A DNA stretch of 64,000 nucleotides from Shewanella khirikhana (GTDB lineage Bacteria; Pseudomonadota; Gammaproteobacteria; Enterobacterales; Shewanellaceae). The translations under genes and the position numbers were made by a program. Positions 1-9,068 of the stretch are shown one piece after another. Where the stretch lies: NCBI RefSeq assembly GCF_003957745.1, contig NZ_CP020373.1:2294001-2358000 (forward strand), given 5' to 3'. Within the stretch, counting starts at the first letter, position 1. Each line of letters starts with the position of its first letter. The notes beneath the pieces are model-generated. The model ran no database searches. It worked only from the letters and a program-made list of their open reading frames with translations, and had not been told where the DNA came from.

Positions 1-581
1 AACGCATTTTTATCAAGAACAAACTCAGGTTTAGCGGCGTAAACTACTGTTGTTATGTCAAAAACTTCGGGAGCATCTTGCCTTCTGTACACACCAGTAG
101 CAGGCTTGTTGACTAACTCCACATAGCCATCTTCGTTCTCTTTCACCATATTGAAATATGGACTACGATTTGCTGGTGTAACGGAAATGCAGATATCGGC
201 TCCAGTATCTGAAAGTTGTTTTATGGCCACACTAACGTCGGTTTCACCACGAAGTGGGCTAGTGGCTGGTAAACTGACAAACACATCAAAATCACCATAA
301 CTGGAACGGACGTACTCAATAGCATGCCTCCAAGAAAGCCATTCTGGACTAGTGTCTGTAGTGAGCTCATCTGGTCTTCTTATAACCTTTGCACCACAAG
401 CTAACGCAACGTCGGCAATCGAATCACAATCTGTAGACACAAAAACATCATCTATCTGAGAGACATTTTTTGCAGTATCTATAGAGTATTGGAGAAGCGG
501 TTTGCCATTTAGTGGTTTAATATTCTTTCCTGGGAGGCCTTTCGACCCCCCTCGTGCAAAAATGAATGCAATTGTTTTCAC
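1..581 (-). CDS. legF: CMP-N-acetylneuraminate/legionaminate cytidylyltransferase (partial, 3' end off window)
   Basis: N-terminal part of an acylneuraminate cytidylyltransferase, which activates a nonulosonic acid with CTP to the CMP-sugar used by glycosyltransferases. The start is GTG at 581, four bases overlapping the stop of the upstream oxidoreductase (GTGA). The nucleotide-binding signature ARGGSKGLPGKN is at residues 9-20, followed by the short alpha/beta pattern of this family (IDDVFVSTD, SLPATSPLR). About 193 codons are visible; the family is usually about 230 residues, so only the end is missing. As the last visible gene of a LegB-C-G-I-H-PtmE set, it most likely makes CMP-legionaminic acid. 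CMP-Neu5Ac or a derivative cannot be excluded from sequence alone. Base composition is A+T-rich like the rest of this block. Confidence 0.85.
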   Translation of the reverse strand, partial: MKTIAFIFARGGSKGLPGKNIKPLNGKPLLQYSIDTAKNVSQIDDVFVSTDCDSIADVALACGAKVIRRPDELTTDTSPEWLSWRHAIEYVRSSYGDFDVFVSLPATSPLRGETDVSVAIKQLSDTGADICISVTPANRSPYFNMVKENEDGYVELVNKPATGVYRRQDAPEVFDITTVVYAAKPEFVLDKNA

Positions 582-1555
582 GAGAGCACGTTTCCTTTAT
601 TAGACTGTTTCGCCAGCTGTATAAGTTCGATAACTTTAGCTGAGGTTCTAACTGAGGCAAGTTCTCGACGGCCAAGGTTTTCAACATCAGCAAAGGCTTT
701 TAGCATATCCAGATACATGGTATTTTTATCGTATTGCTCATCTGCGTAAATCATAGAGGTACTATTCGAATCTTTGAACGTAACTGTATTCGCTACTAAA
801 TCCCAATATAGATTGCCCTTTTCACCTATAAACTCACATTTTCGTTGCGTAGCTTTTTGCACGAAATCTAGATGTACAGATATATAAACACCTGTTTCTG
901 TCGTTATAATCAGATTGGCTATTTCTTCAACCTGAAGCCCTAATTCCTCAGTTGTTCTTAACCAACTATGTTGCAGTACCAGCGGACCAAAAATCCATTG
1001 CAGATAATCTAATTCATGGCTTAATTCAAGAAGTGCCCCGCCTCCAAGTTCAGCCTTTGCCGAAACCGAATCTTTATAACTTTTATCTGAGCGCCAACTC
1101 GGCAAAAACTGCCCTACGACGCTGTGCACATTGTAAACCGTACCTAAACCACCTGATTCTAAAAAGCTTTTCACAGCAAGCGCTGATGGCAAGAACCGTA
1201 AGCAATATCCAACAGCCACAGGCGGGTACTTTTTGGACTCATAAAAGTTGAGAAACTCGGCCGCATCGCTGAATTTAGCTGTCAATGGCTTTTCAATTAA
1301 GACTGGAATTTTATTTTCCAGCAAAAGTTTTGCGGTTTCGACATGATAAGATGCTGGCGATGCAAGCACTACGTAGTTCGGTTTTAATGCTATTATCTCT
1401 GACAAACTTACAACGGCACTTGCTCCTTCGGGTAAATCAAAATTTTTACCACTTGATGAAGCCACATAAATTTGAGCATTTGGATATAAAAATTTTAAAT
1501 TTTTTATATGTCTTTTGGCAATACTACCCATCCCAACTACTGCATAGTAGTCCAT
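578..1555 (-). CDS. Gfo/Idh/MocA family oxidoreductase in nonulosonate cluster
   Basis: 325-residue NAD(P)-dependent oxidoreductase. A Rossmann motif VGMGSIAKRH lies at residues 7-16, the family signature EKP (dihydrodipicolinate-reductase-like active-site loop) at 88-90, and a histidine-containing loop GGALLELSHELDY near residue 170 fits the family's C-terminal substrate domain. It sits between the PtmE-like and LegF-like genes with overlapping or near-abutting ends (stop overlaps the next start), so it belongs to the same transcript. The canonical legionaminate pathway does not need it. It may oxidise or epimerise a sugar precursor or tailor the finished nonulosonate; that is inference. The substrate is unknown. 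Confidence 0.8.
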   Translation of the reverse strand: MDYYAVVGMGSIAKRHIKNLKFLYPNAQIYVASSSGKNFDLPEGASAVVSLSEIIALKPNYVVLASPASYHVETAKLLLENKIPVLIEKPLTAKFSDAAEFLNFYESKKYPPVAVGYCLRFLPSALAVKSFLESGGLGTVYNVHSVVGQFLPSWRSDKSYKDSVSAKAELGGGALLELSHELDYLQWIFGPLVLQHSWLRTTEELGLQVEEIANLIITTETGVYISVHLDFVQKATQRKCEFIGEKGNLYWDLVANTVTFKDSNSTSMIYADEQYDKNTMYLDMLKAFADVENLGRRELASVRTSAKVIELIQLAKQSNKGNVLS

Positions 1556-1557
1556 TG

Positions 1558-2610
1558 TTAGAACTCCAAATTTCGAATATCAACTTGTGCTCTGTTGTAG
1601 TCTTCGATTCGCCCAATATCAAGCCAATATTCATGAATCGGGAACATCAAAACATTTGAACCTTTTGCAATAAATTGCTCAAGTAACGAAGGCATATCTA
1701 TTCTTGAGTTCTGATCAACTGAACGCCAAACCTCATGACTAACCACATAAATGCCTGCATTGACGAAAAAACGTTGAATTGGCTTTTCTACCATGCTTAT
1801 GATTTTGTTTCCGTCACTATTAATCACTCCAAACGGCACTTGGTATTCGTAGTCACGCACACACATTGTCGCTGCAGAATTATGTTTATTATGAAACTCT
1901 AAGACTCTTTCAAAGTCGACATTCGTCAACACGTCACCATTAATTAAAATCAGTGGTAATTTTGGCGCACTCTCAGGCAATAGCCCTAACGCACCGCCTG
2001 TACCTAGTGGGTTCTCTTCATGCACATAAGTTATTTTTATATCCCATTTAGAACCATCACCAAAATATTCTCGTATCATATCCGGTAAGTAGTGTGTCGA
2101 AATGTAAAAGTTTTCAAAACCGGCTTTGATAAAACTATTCAGCAATATTTCCAAAATAGGTCTGTCGCCAACTTTTAATAACGGCTTAGGGCAATTATCG
2201 GTTAACGGCCTTAGTCTTGTTCCGAAACCACCAGCCATTAAAAATATCGGGTTTTGATACTTAGACTGCTGGCCCAATCTTTGTAGGGTTTCTAAACCTG
2301 CTACCTTCTCGCCGTCAAGTAATGGGATCGCAAGCAATTGCTTTTCTTCCATATACTTAACAAGTTCTTTCCGTGCAGTCCCAAGTTTTGCTGTACATGG
2401 ATGAGTATTCATCACGCTACTTACTGGACTAGATAGACTCAAATTTTTTAATAACCCGCGTCGAACATCGCCGTCAGTGACTACGCCTAACAAATGGTAC
2501 TCATCGTCGACAACTAGTGCTGTTCTTAGTGAACCCGTATCAATTTTCTGAAGGGCTTCGAGAATAGGCTGTTCAGGCTTAACTAAGATTTCTTTCCAGT
2601 CATAACTCAT
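1558..2610 (-). CDS. ptmE: CBS-domain nucleotidyltransferase (PtmE-like, sugar-1-P guanylyltransferase)
   Basis: 350 residues. A pair of CBS motifs occupies about residues 8-115, followed by a sugar-nucleotidyltransferase domain beginning with the nucleotide-binding loop MAGGFGTRLRPLT at 125-137 and the family's KPLL lysine shortly after. In Campylobacter, PtmE has this exact CBS plus nucleotidyltransferase architecture and makes GDP-glucosamine for the legionaminic acid route. That parallel supports a GDP-sugar rather than UDP-sugar pathway here. The CBS pair suggests nucleotide-sensing control. It lies 3 bases from the oxidoreductase and 11 bases after the acetyltransferase gene. Nucleotide specificity (GTP versus UTP/dTTP) is not readable from sequence by eye. 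Confidence 0.8.
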   Translation of the reverse strand: MSYDWKEILVKPEQPILEALQKIDTGSLRTALVVDDEYHLLGVVTDGDVRRGLLKNLSLSSPVSSVMNTHPCTAKLGTARKELVKYMEEKQLLAIPLLDGEKVAGLETLQRLGQQSKYQNPIFLMAGGFGTRLRPLTDNCPKPLLKVGDRPILEILLNSFIKAGFENFYISTHYLPDMIREYFGDGSKWDIKITYVHEENPLGTGGALGLLPESAPKLPLILINGDVLTNVDFERVLEFHNKHNSAATMCVRDYEYQVPFGVINSDGNKIISMVEKPIQRFFVNAGIYVVSHEVWRSVDQNSRIDMPSLLEQFIAKGSNVLMFPIHEYWLDIGRIEDYNRAQVDIRNLEF

Positions 2611-2621
2611 TTAAAAATCCT

Positions 2622-3260
2622 TTAGCGCAAAAATGGTTTCGCGACGTACAATATTTTATTGCTTTCTAAATTTTTAGTAACTGTAGCGCCCGCACCAACT
2701 AAAGCGTGCTCCCTGATTTGAATGCCTTGAATTACCTGCGCACCGGTGCCTATATGGACAAAATCTTCGGTAATCACTGAACCGCTGAGTACAACACCTG
2801 GCGCTACATGATTGTGTTTTCCTATTTTGCAATCGTGTTCAATGATTGATCCAGAATTCAAAATAGTAGCCTCGCCAACCGTTACATTTGTATTCACAAT
2901 ACATCCTGGCATGACCTGAACACCTTCAGCCAATACTGCAAATTCTGAAACAATAGCATTTGATGACACTACAGTCATAAACGTATAACCTAATCGCTTA
3001 AAGCTCATATGAACCTTAAATCGTAAGTTGCTTCCTGGTAGCGATCCTATTCCATTAACAAGAAACACTTCAGTTTTGTTAAATCGTTCAACGTCAACGT
3101 CTTCTGTAAAATGTGGAATACCCGCGAATACTACCTTGGATGAGATGTCATCTGGGCAAATGATAGCAAGTATCTCTCGTCCTTGGCCAATCAAGATGTC
3201 AGCCAAAACACTTGCGTGGCCACCTCCGCCAATCAAAACGATCGGTAATGGTTTATTCAA
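2622..3260 (-). CDS. legH: PglD/NeuD-like sugar O/N-acetyltransferase (LegH candidate)
   Basis: Left-handed beta-helix acetyltransferase. The N-terminal half has the PglD-type nucleotide-sugar binding loop IVLIGGGGHASVLADIL; the C-terminal half is a run of hexapeptide repeats (for example AVLAEGVQV, ATILNSGSII, ALVGAGATV). I place the start at TTG 3260, giving 212 residues, the normal size for PglD/NeuD. It has GGAGA at a good distance upstream and overlaps the synthase stop by a few bases. A longer reading from 3338 would overlap the synthase gene by 86 bases and adds a non-homologous leader. In context it should acetylate the 4-amino sugar made by LegC (LegH role), though NeuD-like O-acetylation of the final sugar is possible. 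Confidence 0.78.
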   Translation of the reverse strand: MNKPLPIVLIGGGGHASVLADILIGQGREILAIICPDDISSKVVFAGIPHFTEDVDVERFNKTEVFLVNGIGSLPGSNLRFKVHMSFKRLGYTFMTVVSSNAIVSEFAVLAEGVQVMPGCIVNTNVTVGEATILNSGSIIEHDCKIGKHNHVAPGVVLSGSVITEDFVHIGTGAQVIQGIQIREHALVGAGATVTKNLESNKILYVAKPFLR

Positions 3261-4326
3261 TGATGAGGTCTCCTGGCTGATAGTCCAAGCTAGCTTTGCG
3301 CTCAAGCATATCCCAATACTGGTAAGGAGACATTCCATTACCTGGACGCTTAATTGTCAGGTTATCAGTACTGAAGAGGTCACCCACTCTAATAGTCTGA
3401 CTTGCTACCAAGCTTTTACGAGCAACTGATTTATTTTTAACTTCAGATACGGTTGGGGATTTTACCGCCGAACCCAGCGCCAGCTCTACTTGACGAATAG
3501 CCTTTACCATAGCCGAAAGCTCATCAGGCTCAAGAGAGGCCTTGTGATCTGGACCTTCCATATTCTTATCCAAGGTGAAATGCTTTTCGATCAAAACCGC
3601 ACCACGTGCTACGGCTGCAATCGGTATCGCGATCCCTTCACTATGGTCAGAGTATCCCGCAGGCAAGTCAAAAGCACTACCGAGTGTATCCATCGCTCTC
3701 AGATTAATTTCAGCCATTGGAGCGGGGTATTCAGTTGTACAGTGCAAGATTGTCACCTTCTGTTTAAGTGCATTCTGTCCTGCTTCTGAAGCATAAGCTT
3801 GCTGAAACGCTACCATCGAGGGTGCGTCGTTAATCGCTGCCGTATAACCAAAGGCTATGACCCCTAAAGCCATTTCAATTTCCGCAAGAGTGGCCATTCC
3901 GGTGGAAACAATCAAATCACAACCGGTACGCGCATGCTCAAGCACCAGTGGCGCATTGGTCAGTTCACCAGAAGGCAGTTTTAGACGAGTTAACCCTAGA
4001 TCGTTGACGAGGAAATCTAAGCTTTCAGAATCAAAGGCCGTGGAAAGAAACTCAATTCCCAGTGAATTGCAATGTTCGACCAGCTTATGATGAGCTTCGT
4101 AAGACAACTCAAGGCGGCTGAGCATAGCCAACTGTGACTCTTGCTTTTGAGTGTTAGCCACTTGGTAATCTGCTTGCTTAGCGTTGGATGTAACCAAATT
4201 TTTTGCTTTAAAGGTCTGAAATTTAACGATGTCAGATCCAGCCCTGTGGGCCGCATCAACCAGTTGAAATGCCAGTGCTTCATCACCGTTATGGTTTACA
4301 CCAGCTTCTGCAATTATCAGTGTCAT
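3253..4326 (-). CDS. legI: N-acetylneuraminate/legionaminate synthase (NeuB/LegI family)
   Basis: 357 residues. An N-terminal TIM-barrel NeuB domain opens with IIAEAGVNHNG (residues 4-14), with DIVKFQTF and the HCTTEYPAP active-site stretch characteristic of sialic-acid synthases. The last 60 residues form an SAF antifreeze-like domain. It condenses phosphoenolpyruvate with a six-carbon amino sugar to a nine-carbon nonulosonic acid in the cytoplasm. Legionaminate, pseudaminate and sialate synthases share these motifs; the neighbouring LegG-type hydrolysing epimerase and LegC aminotransferase favour legionaminate. Its start is 6 bases past the epimerase stop at 4333. Confidence 0.9.
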   Translation of the reverse strand: MTLIIAEAGVNHNGDEALAFQLVDAAHRAGSDIVKFQTFKAKNLVTSNAKQADYQVANTQKQESQLAMLSRLELSYEAHHKLVEHCNSLGIEFLSTAFDSESLDFLVNDLGLTRLKLPSGELTNAPLVLEHARTGCDLIVSTGMATLAEIEMALGVIAFGYTAAINDAPSMVAFQQAYASEAGQNALKQKVTILHCTTEYPAPMAEINLRAMDTLGSAFDLPAGYSDHSEGIAIPIAAVARGAVLIEKHFTLDKNMEGPDHKASLEPDELSAMVKAIRQVELALGSAVKSPTVSEVKNKSVARKSLVASQTIRVGDLFSTDNLTIKRPGNGMSPYQYWDMLERKASLDYQPGDLIIE

Positions 4327-4332
4327 ACAGCT

Positions 4333-5511
4333 TTACTCAATTGGTTCAAAGGATAAGTCATAAAACGACTTGCTAGGGTTAAAACGCAGTGACTTTATCA
4401 TTGCTATTACTTGTGAACTGCTGTCACCCTGACCATAAGGGTTGTCGATAACTTCGTTGCCATTTTTATAGGCACCAGTAATGGCATTATTGATCGCTTG
4501 AGATATCTGTTCTTTGGTTGCCTGACAGTGCAACACACTTTTAGCAGCCAACCGCCCTTGTTGGCGTACGCCTATGTTCACCGTAGGCACACCGAAAGCC
4601 GGTACTTCGATGATGCCACTGGATGAATTCCCTATGACAGCACTGGCGTGCTTGACAGCACTTAGGTAACGTGTTTGCCCTAAAGACGGGATGGCAAGTA
4701 CGCGTTGTGCATTCTCTGCCGCATACGCTTCGAGCAAGGGAATTATTCGCCGTCCACCATCATCCGCATTCGGATAAGTTAGAATTACCTGGTGCTCGGG
4801 ATATGAGTCAAGCGCATCCAACAAAGCCTTAAAACTGTTCTCTGGTGACTCGTCTCCCAAAGTGACCGGGTGATATGTCACCAAGAAATATGGCTTGGTC
4901 AGAGAAAATTGAAGAGAACGGCCCAGCGCCGGCACATCCATAAATTGTGCTCGTTTTAAATGTTCGAGTCCAATTGCACCAATATTTTTTACACGATCCG
5001 GTGCTTCTCCTAGCTGTATCACACGCTGTCGATATGCTTCTGTCGACGTCCCATGTAAGTAACTCATTTTAGTGATCGCATGGCGAATTGCATCGTCATA
5101 TGCACCTTCAGTGATCTCACCACCGTGTAAATGGACTACCGGAATACGCTGAATCATCGCGGTTTGCGCTGCAGCTAACGCTTCGAAACGGTCACCCAAA
5201 ATAATAAATACATCAGGGGCTAACCGCGCCAGTGCATCTGCAAATCCTAAAACCGCCAGTCCCATGCTTTTCGCAATGCCAACTGAAGAATCCGATGAGA
5301 GTAAGATTTCGATTTTTTCGTCTATCTTGAAACCATCTTTTTCTATCTGCAGATATGTTTCACCGAATTCAGGGGACAAATGCATACCGGAGACGAGTAG
5401 TTGAAGCTGAAGTTCAGGGTCGGCTTCAATGTCTTTTAGAAGCCAAAAGAGCAGACCATACTCTGCTCTAGTGCCGGTAAACACCGCTACTTTCTTAATG
5501 TTGTCGCTCAT
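4333..5511 (-). CDS. legG: Hydrolysing NDP-N-acetyl sugar 2-epimerase (NeuC/LegG family)
   Basis: 392 residues of the UDP-GlcNAc 2-epimerase fold, with the N-terminal loop GTRAEYG at residues 13-19, GDRFEALAAA, HLHGGEITEGAYDD and a C-terminal NSSSGIIE loop. The HGGE..EGAYDD form is typical of the hydrolysing NeuC/LegG branch rather than the non-hydrolysing WecB branch. It would release NDP and give the 2-epimerised free sugar that LegI condenses. The gene lies 10 bases downstream of the aminotransferase in one tight operon. Confidence 0.88.
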   Translation of the reverse strand: MSDNIKKVAVFTGTRAEYGLLFWLLKDIEADPELQLQLLVSGMHLSPEFGETYLQIEKDGFKIDEKIEILLSSDSSVGIAKSMGLAVLGFADALARLAPDVFIILGDRFEALAAAQTAMIQRIPVVHLHGGEITEGAYDDAIRHAITKMSYLHGTSTEAYRQRVIQLGEAPDRVKNIGAIGLEHLKRAQFMDVPALGRSLQFSLTKPYFLVTYHPVTLGDESPENSFKALLDALDSYPEHQVILTYPNADDGGRRIIPLLEAYAAENAQRVLAIPSLGQTRYLSAVKHASAVIGNSSSGIIEVPAFGVPTVNIGVRQQGRLAAKSVLHCQATKEQISQAINNAITGAYKNGNEVIDNPYGQGDSSSQVIAMIKSLRFNPSKSFYDLSFEPIE

Positions 5512-5521
5512 ATTCCTTTGC

Positions 5522-6667
5522 CTATCTACCCACAGGCGTACTCGGTAGGTTTATTAAATGAGCTTCAATAAACTCTGAATACGTAAGATCTCCACGAAAA
5601 GCATTTTCAAACATTGGCAAGCGGTGCATCAACTGCCAAATAGGACGTGTCATCACACCCGAAGCATTAGTCTCTTCTAACAGCGCATTACGCTGCTCTG
5701 GGTTGGCACAAATAACGGCGTTGAGCCAGTAGTTCGACTGCGCATACTCTGGTTCAACCACAAAAGTGGCGTCACTCCCAACGAAAAACTCGTGATATCG
5801 ATGTGCCAATAAGCGTTTTTGTTGAAGATAACCTTCGATCGCCTCCATCTGTGCGCAACCCAGTGCCGCATTTAAGTTGGGCATACGGTAGTTAAAACCA
5901 GGCTCATCATGGAAGAATTCATAAGGATGCGGCACTTTCGCCGTGGTGGTAACATGTTTAGTGTGTTTCCCAGCCTCTTCTGTGGCACAAAGCACAACTC
6001 CACCGCCACCAGTGGTAATGATTTTATTGCCGTTAAAACTAACTGCACCAAAATCGCCTAAAGTCCCGGTGTGCTTGCCTTTGTAGAAAGAACCCAGACT
6101 TTCAGCTGCATCTTCCACTAGAACAAGCTGCCATTTAAGACAAATTGCTACCAGCTCATCGAGCTGAACTGGGTGACCGAATGTGTGCATTGGCACGACA
6201 GCTTTAATTCTTCTACCCGTTTGCTTATGGACACACCCTTCATTAGTGATCTCAGCATTTTCTGCTAAGAATGCTTCAAGAGCCTTTGGGCACAGCCCTA
6301 AGCTAACTGGAGATACGTCAACAAAAATCGGTTCAGCACCCATGTGATAGAGCGCGTTACAAGTCGCTACAAAAGTCAGCGCCTGTGTAATGACCAAATC
6401 ACCACGTTCGACGCCCGCCATGTACAGCGCAGCGTGCAGTGCGGCAGTGCCATTAACAGTTGCGACCGCTCGCGCACTCCCTGTAAAGGCTTCCATTTTA
6501 CGCTCGAACTCATCAACAAACTTACCCACACTGGATACAAAAGTGCTGTCGATGGTTTCCATCACATACGCTTTTTCATTGCCATCAAAAATGGGCGCAT
6601 GCAGTGGAATGAAGTCGTTGGTTTGGTAAATGTCACGAACAAACTCGACAATCAATGACGGTTTCAT
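5522..6667 (-). CDS. legC: LegC-family PLP-dependent aminotransferase
   Basis: DegT/DnrJ/EryC1-type sugar aminotransferase of about 381 residues. The PLP lysine is in the motif SFNGNKIITTGGGG (lysine near residue 215). The EDAAESLGS motif, whose Asp contacts the pyridine nitrogen, is about 30 residues before it. It transaminates the 4-keto sugar produced by LegB. ATG codons exist at 6673 and 6667; the second is better placed after AAGGA, which directly abuts the first, so 6667 is preferred. N-terminal residues match the LegC-type rather than the PseC-type lead-in, by inference from family memory. Confidence 0.87.
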   Translation of the reverse strand: MKPSLIVEFVRDIYQTNDFIPLHAPIFDGNEKAYVMETIDSTFVSSVGKFVDEFERKMEAFTGSARAVATVNGTAALHAALYMAGVERGDLVITQALTFVATCNALYHMGAEPIFVDVSPVSLGLCPKALEAFLAENAEITNEGCVHKQTGRRIKAVVPMHTFGHPVQLDELVAICLKWQLVLVEDAAESLGSFYKGKHTGTLGDFGAVSFNGNKIITTGGGGVVLCATEEAGKHTKHVTTTAKVPHPYEFFHDEPGFNYRMPNLNAALGCAQMEAIEGYLQQKRLLAHRYHEFFVGSDATFVVEPEYAQSNYWLNAVICANPEQRNALLEETNASGVMTRPIWQLMHRLPMFENAFRGDLTYSEFIEAHLINLPSTPVGR

Positions 6668-6676
6668 GCTCATTCC

Positions 6677-7867
6677 TTACATCTTGCTGTCGAGGTATTT
6701 ACCCGTTTCTTTATGGCCAAAGTCAGGGATCATGGTAAAGAAGAGTTCTACGATCTGTTCTTTAGTCCAAGACTTATCAGCTTTCATCAGAGCAATTTTT
6801 TCTTCAAACACAGTCAACAACTCTCGCTGATAAAGAAGTTCATTTTTAATAATCCCGAGATTTTCAAAACGCTCCATATCAAGCACTTCCCTATCTGTGA
6901 AAAACTCTTCAAAATCTTTTTCACCAGTCGTATCACTTGCGGTAAAAAGACAAGGCCATTTACCTTCTGCAGGGAGGGTCTTCGCTAACTCTCGGGCATC
7001 ATCTTCATTAGCACAAAAGTGTGGTTCGTAACCTCGCTGCTTGAGGAATTTCACAGCAATATCAGCAAATGTGATTAAATGCAGAGCTTCACTCAGTTTT
7101 GGGAAAAAAATGTCTCTATTCTCGCCAAAAATGCAAGACATCAAACAAAGTTCGCCCGACTCCTGTGGAGTGACAAAATATCGTTTGATGTCATTTGGTG
7201 CGACTATTGGCTGGCCTTTTTGAATGCGCTGGTTAAAACCGTGCAGCAACGAACCATCGGAAAAGGCCACATTAGCAAAACGTGCAGTTGAGATTGCAAT
7301 TTGCTCGCTTTTACGCATTAAAAACATTTCCATAATGCGTTTGGATGCACCCATCATATTGACTGGATTAGCAGCTTTGTCAGTAGAAACGCAAAAGTAT
7401 TTTTTAACACCAGCATCAATCGACTGCTGTATTGTTTTCTCTGTGTTGAACACGTTGACATCAATCATGCGCATTAAGGTAAAAGGGTCTTTCTCGCTGC
7501 GGACATGCTTAAGGGCTGACAAGTTCAATACGTAATCATATTGACCATCAGCCTTTATGAAGGCGTCGTATTCGAACGAGCCTATATCTAAAGCAAATGT
7601 TTGGAAATCACCCTCAATATAGCCAAATGAACTACGAATATCTCGCACTAACTCAACCATATTGTTTTCGCTAATGTCCACCACATGGAGCTTTTGTGGA
7701 TTGCGTTTAAAGATTTCTTTGGTAACGGCTTGGCCGATTGAACCAGCACCACCTAATACGAGGAATCTAGATTGCGATACAATACGCTGTAAATCTTCAC
7801 CATTAAGGCGTATATCTTCAGAAAATAACTCTTTTTCACGTCCAATCAATGACAATATATTGCTCAT
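6677..7867 (-). CDS. legB: NDP-N-acetylglucosamine 4,6-dehydratase (CapD/LegB family)
   Basis: 396-residue extended short-chain dehydrogenase of the polysaccharide_synt_2 (CapD) group. The NAD-binding glycine motif is GGAGSIG at 39-45, and the active-site region is STDKAANP (161-168) followed by MMGASK (171-176), so the usual YxxxK tyrosine is replaced by Met172 ahead of Lys176. The same substitution is seen in WbpM/FlmA-type dehydratases, so it is a subfamily trait and not a broken site. First committed step of the nonulosonate pathway. It is the first gene of the A+T-rich block, with 143 bases of leader before it and GGGGATGA upstream of the ATG. Confidence 0.85.
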   Translation of the reverse strand: MSNILSLIGREKELFSEDIRLNGEDLQRIVSQSRFLVLGGAGSIGQAVTKEIFKRNPQKLHVVDISENNMVELVRDIRSSFGYIEGDFQTFALDIGSFEYDAFIKADGQYDYVLNLSALKHVRSEKDPFTLMRMIDVNVFNTEKTIQQSIDAGVKKYFCVSTDKAANPVNMMGASKRIMEMFLMRKSEQIAISTARFANVAFSDGSLLHGFNQRIQKGQPIVAPNDIKRYFVTPQESGELCLMSCIFGENRDIFFPKLSEALHLITFADIAVKFLKQRGYEPHFCANEDDARELAKTLPAEGKWPCLFTASDTTGEKDFEEFFTDREVLDMERFENLGIIKNELLYQRELLTVFEEKIALMKADKSWTKEQIVELFFTMIPDFGHKETGKYLDSKM

Positions 7868-8010
7868 TAACTTTCATCCCCAAATAATTTAATTCAAGAT
7901 TTATTTTGCGAGATATTATTATTCACGACACTCATTCAAAATCAGCATCGTCTAATTACACATAAAGTTCATCATGCGCGAAATACCTATCGCAGATCAA
8001 GCCAGAAGCT
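7868..8010. other. Intergenic gap between wzz-like gene and legB
   Basis: 143 bases, strongly A+T-rich. No convincing terminator was found. A poor promoter-like pair is present (TAATAT without a good -35), so legB may be read from the upstream export operon or from its own weak promoter. This marks the composition change between the export genes and the nonulosonate genes. Confidence 0.4.
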
Positions 8011-9042
8011 TCACTTATCATGATTCCTAATGAAATGCCTTAATAGTACAATCATAATCGCGATCGTAACTCCAAACATGGTCACCAATATGCAAACTAA
8101 TGCTCTCTTTGGTTTTGCTTTTTCTTCCGGGATCAAGGCTGGATCTAATGTTTTAAATACGTATTCATCGCGAACTTCAGCAAACATGATAGTCTTGGCC
8201 TGTTCTTCTACTAACTTGTACAGAATGGCGCGAATATCAGCAACATTTGTGAGTTGAATCTGTTTGTTCAAAAATTCGGTGCTGCGCTCGGCCTCACCAA
8301 CTTCGCGCTCTTTCATCACCTGATTGATATCTGCGACTAGCCAATCAACCCAATGTTTTGCAATAAAAGGAGATTGATGCTCAACGGCAAGTTTTACCAA
8401 ACCGCTGTCCTTATCTTTACTCACACTGAGAATTTCTAAAAACGCTTTATGAGCCTCTAACAATGAAGGTTCTGATTTAAAGGGTGGAGGCATTTTACGC
8501 ACCCAGCTTTTCGTTTCTCCGTTATAAAGCTCAGGGTCGAAACTAAGTACATTATCGTCTATATGCCATTTATCTACGGCCATCAATTCAGGTAGAATTT
8601 GATGCCTTTCAATAAAATCGCCTAAAAACCGACGCGACTTTAGCACTTCGATGGCAAGCTGGGTTTTATCTGTACCATTAGTCCCACCCAAGTTAATACC
8701 AGCCATACTGGCGAGACCTCCGAATTGCGAAGTGAGTGCTGCTAGACCACCGCTGCTGCCTTCACTACTTGCAGGCGCCAACAGTGCCTCGGCCTTGTAA
8801 ATGTTAGGTTGATTAATCGCAAAAATTATTGAACCAGTTGCAAATATTGCTGTGATTGCAATGATAAGCCACTTACCTTCCCAGATAACGCTAAAGACCT
8901 CTCGAAGATCAATTTCATCTGAATTCACTGACGGTTTAAGCTGCTCAAGTTTGACATCTGGATAACTTTTAATATGATTGGCCATAATTATATTTTGGTC
9001 GTTGTTCTGGTTTATCCAAGAAGGCGTTACGCCCTCCATCAC
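8011..9042 (-). CDS. Wzz-family polysaccharide chain-length determinant
   Basis: Inner-membrane polysaccharide co-polymerase. A Wzz domain follows a first transmembrane helix (about residues 54-73, WLIIAITAIFATGSIIFAI), then a periplasmic segment with a Gly/Ala-rich stretch (GLAALTSQFGGLASMAG) and a coiled region, then a second helix near the C-terminus (about 312-333). No cytoplasmic tyrosine-kinase domain follows, so this is the short Wzz type. It would set the length of the glycan that the adjacent export protein secretes. Start is uncertain: GTG 9042, ATG 9039 or ATG 8985 are in frame and none has a strong ribosome site. Confidence 0.85.
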   Translation of the reverse strand: MMEGVTPSWINQNNDQNIIMANHIKSYPDVKLEQLKPSVNSDEIDLREVFSVIWEGKWLIIAITAIFATGSIIFAINQPNIYKAEALLAPASSEGSSGGLAALTSQFGGLASMAGINLGGTNGTDKTQLAIEVLKSRRFLGDFIERHQILPELMAVDKWHIDDNVLSFDPELYNGETKSWVRKMPPPFKSEPSLLEAHKAFLEILSVSKDKDSGLVKLAVEHQSPFIAKHWVDWLVADINQVMKEREVGEAERSTEFLNKQIQLTNVADIRAILYKLVEEQAKTIMFAEVRDEYVFKTLDPALIPEEKAKPKRALVCILVTMFGVTIAIMIVLLRHFIRNHDK

Positions 9043-9068
9043 GTGTTGAATTGACGATTTTTAGGCCT

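Noticed and set aside
6677..7867. Broken active site in LegB (no Tyr in YxxxK)
   Set aside because: Met in place of Tyr is normal in the WbpM/FlmA-like dehydratase branch, so it is not a defect.
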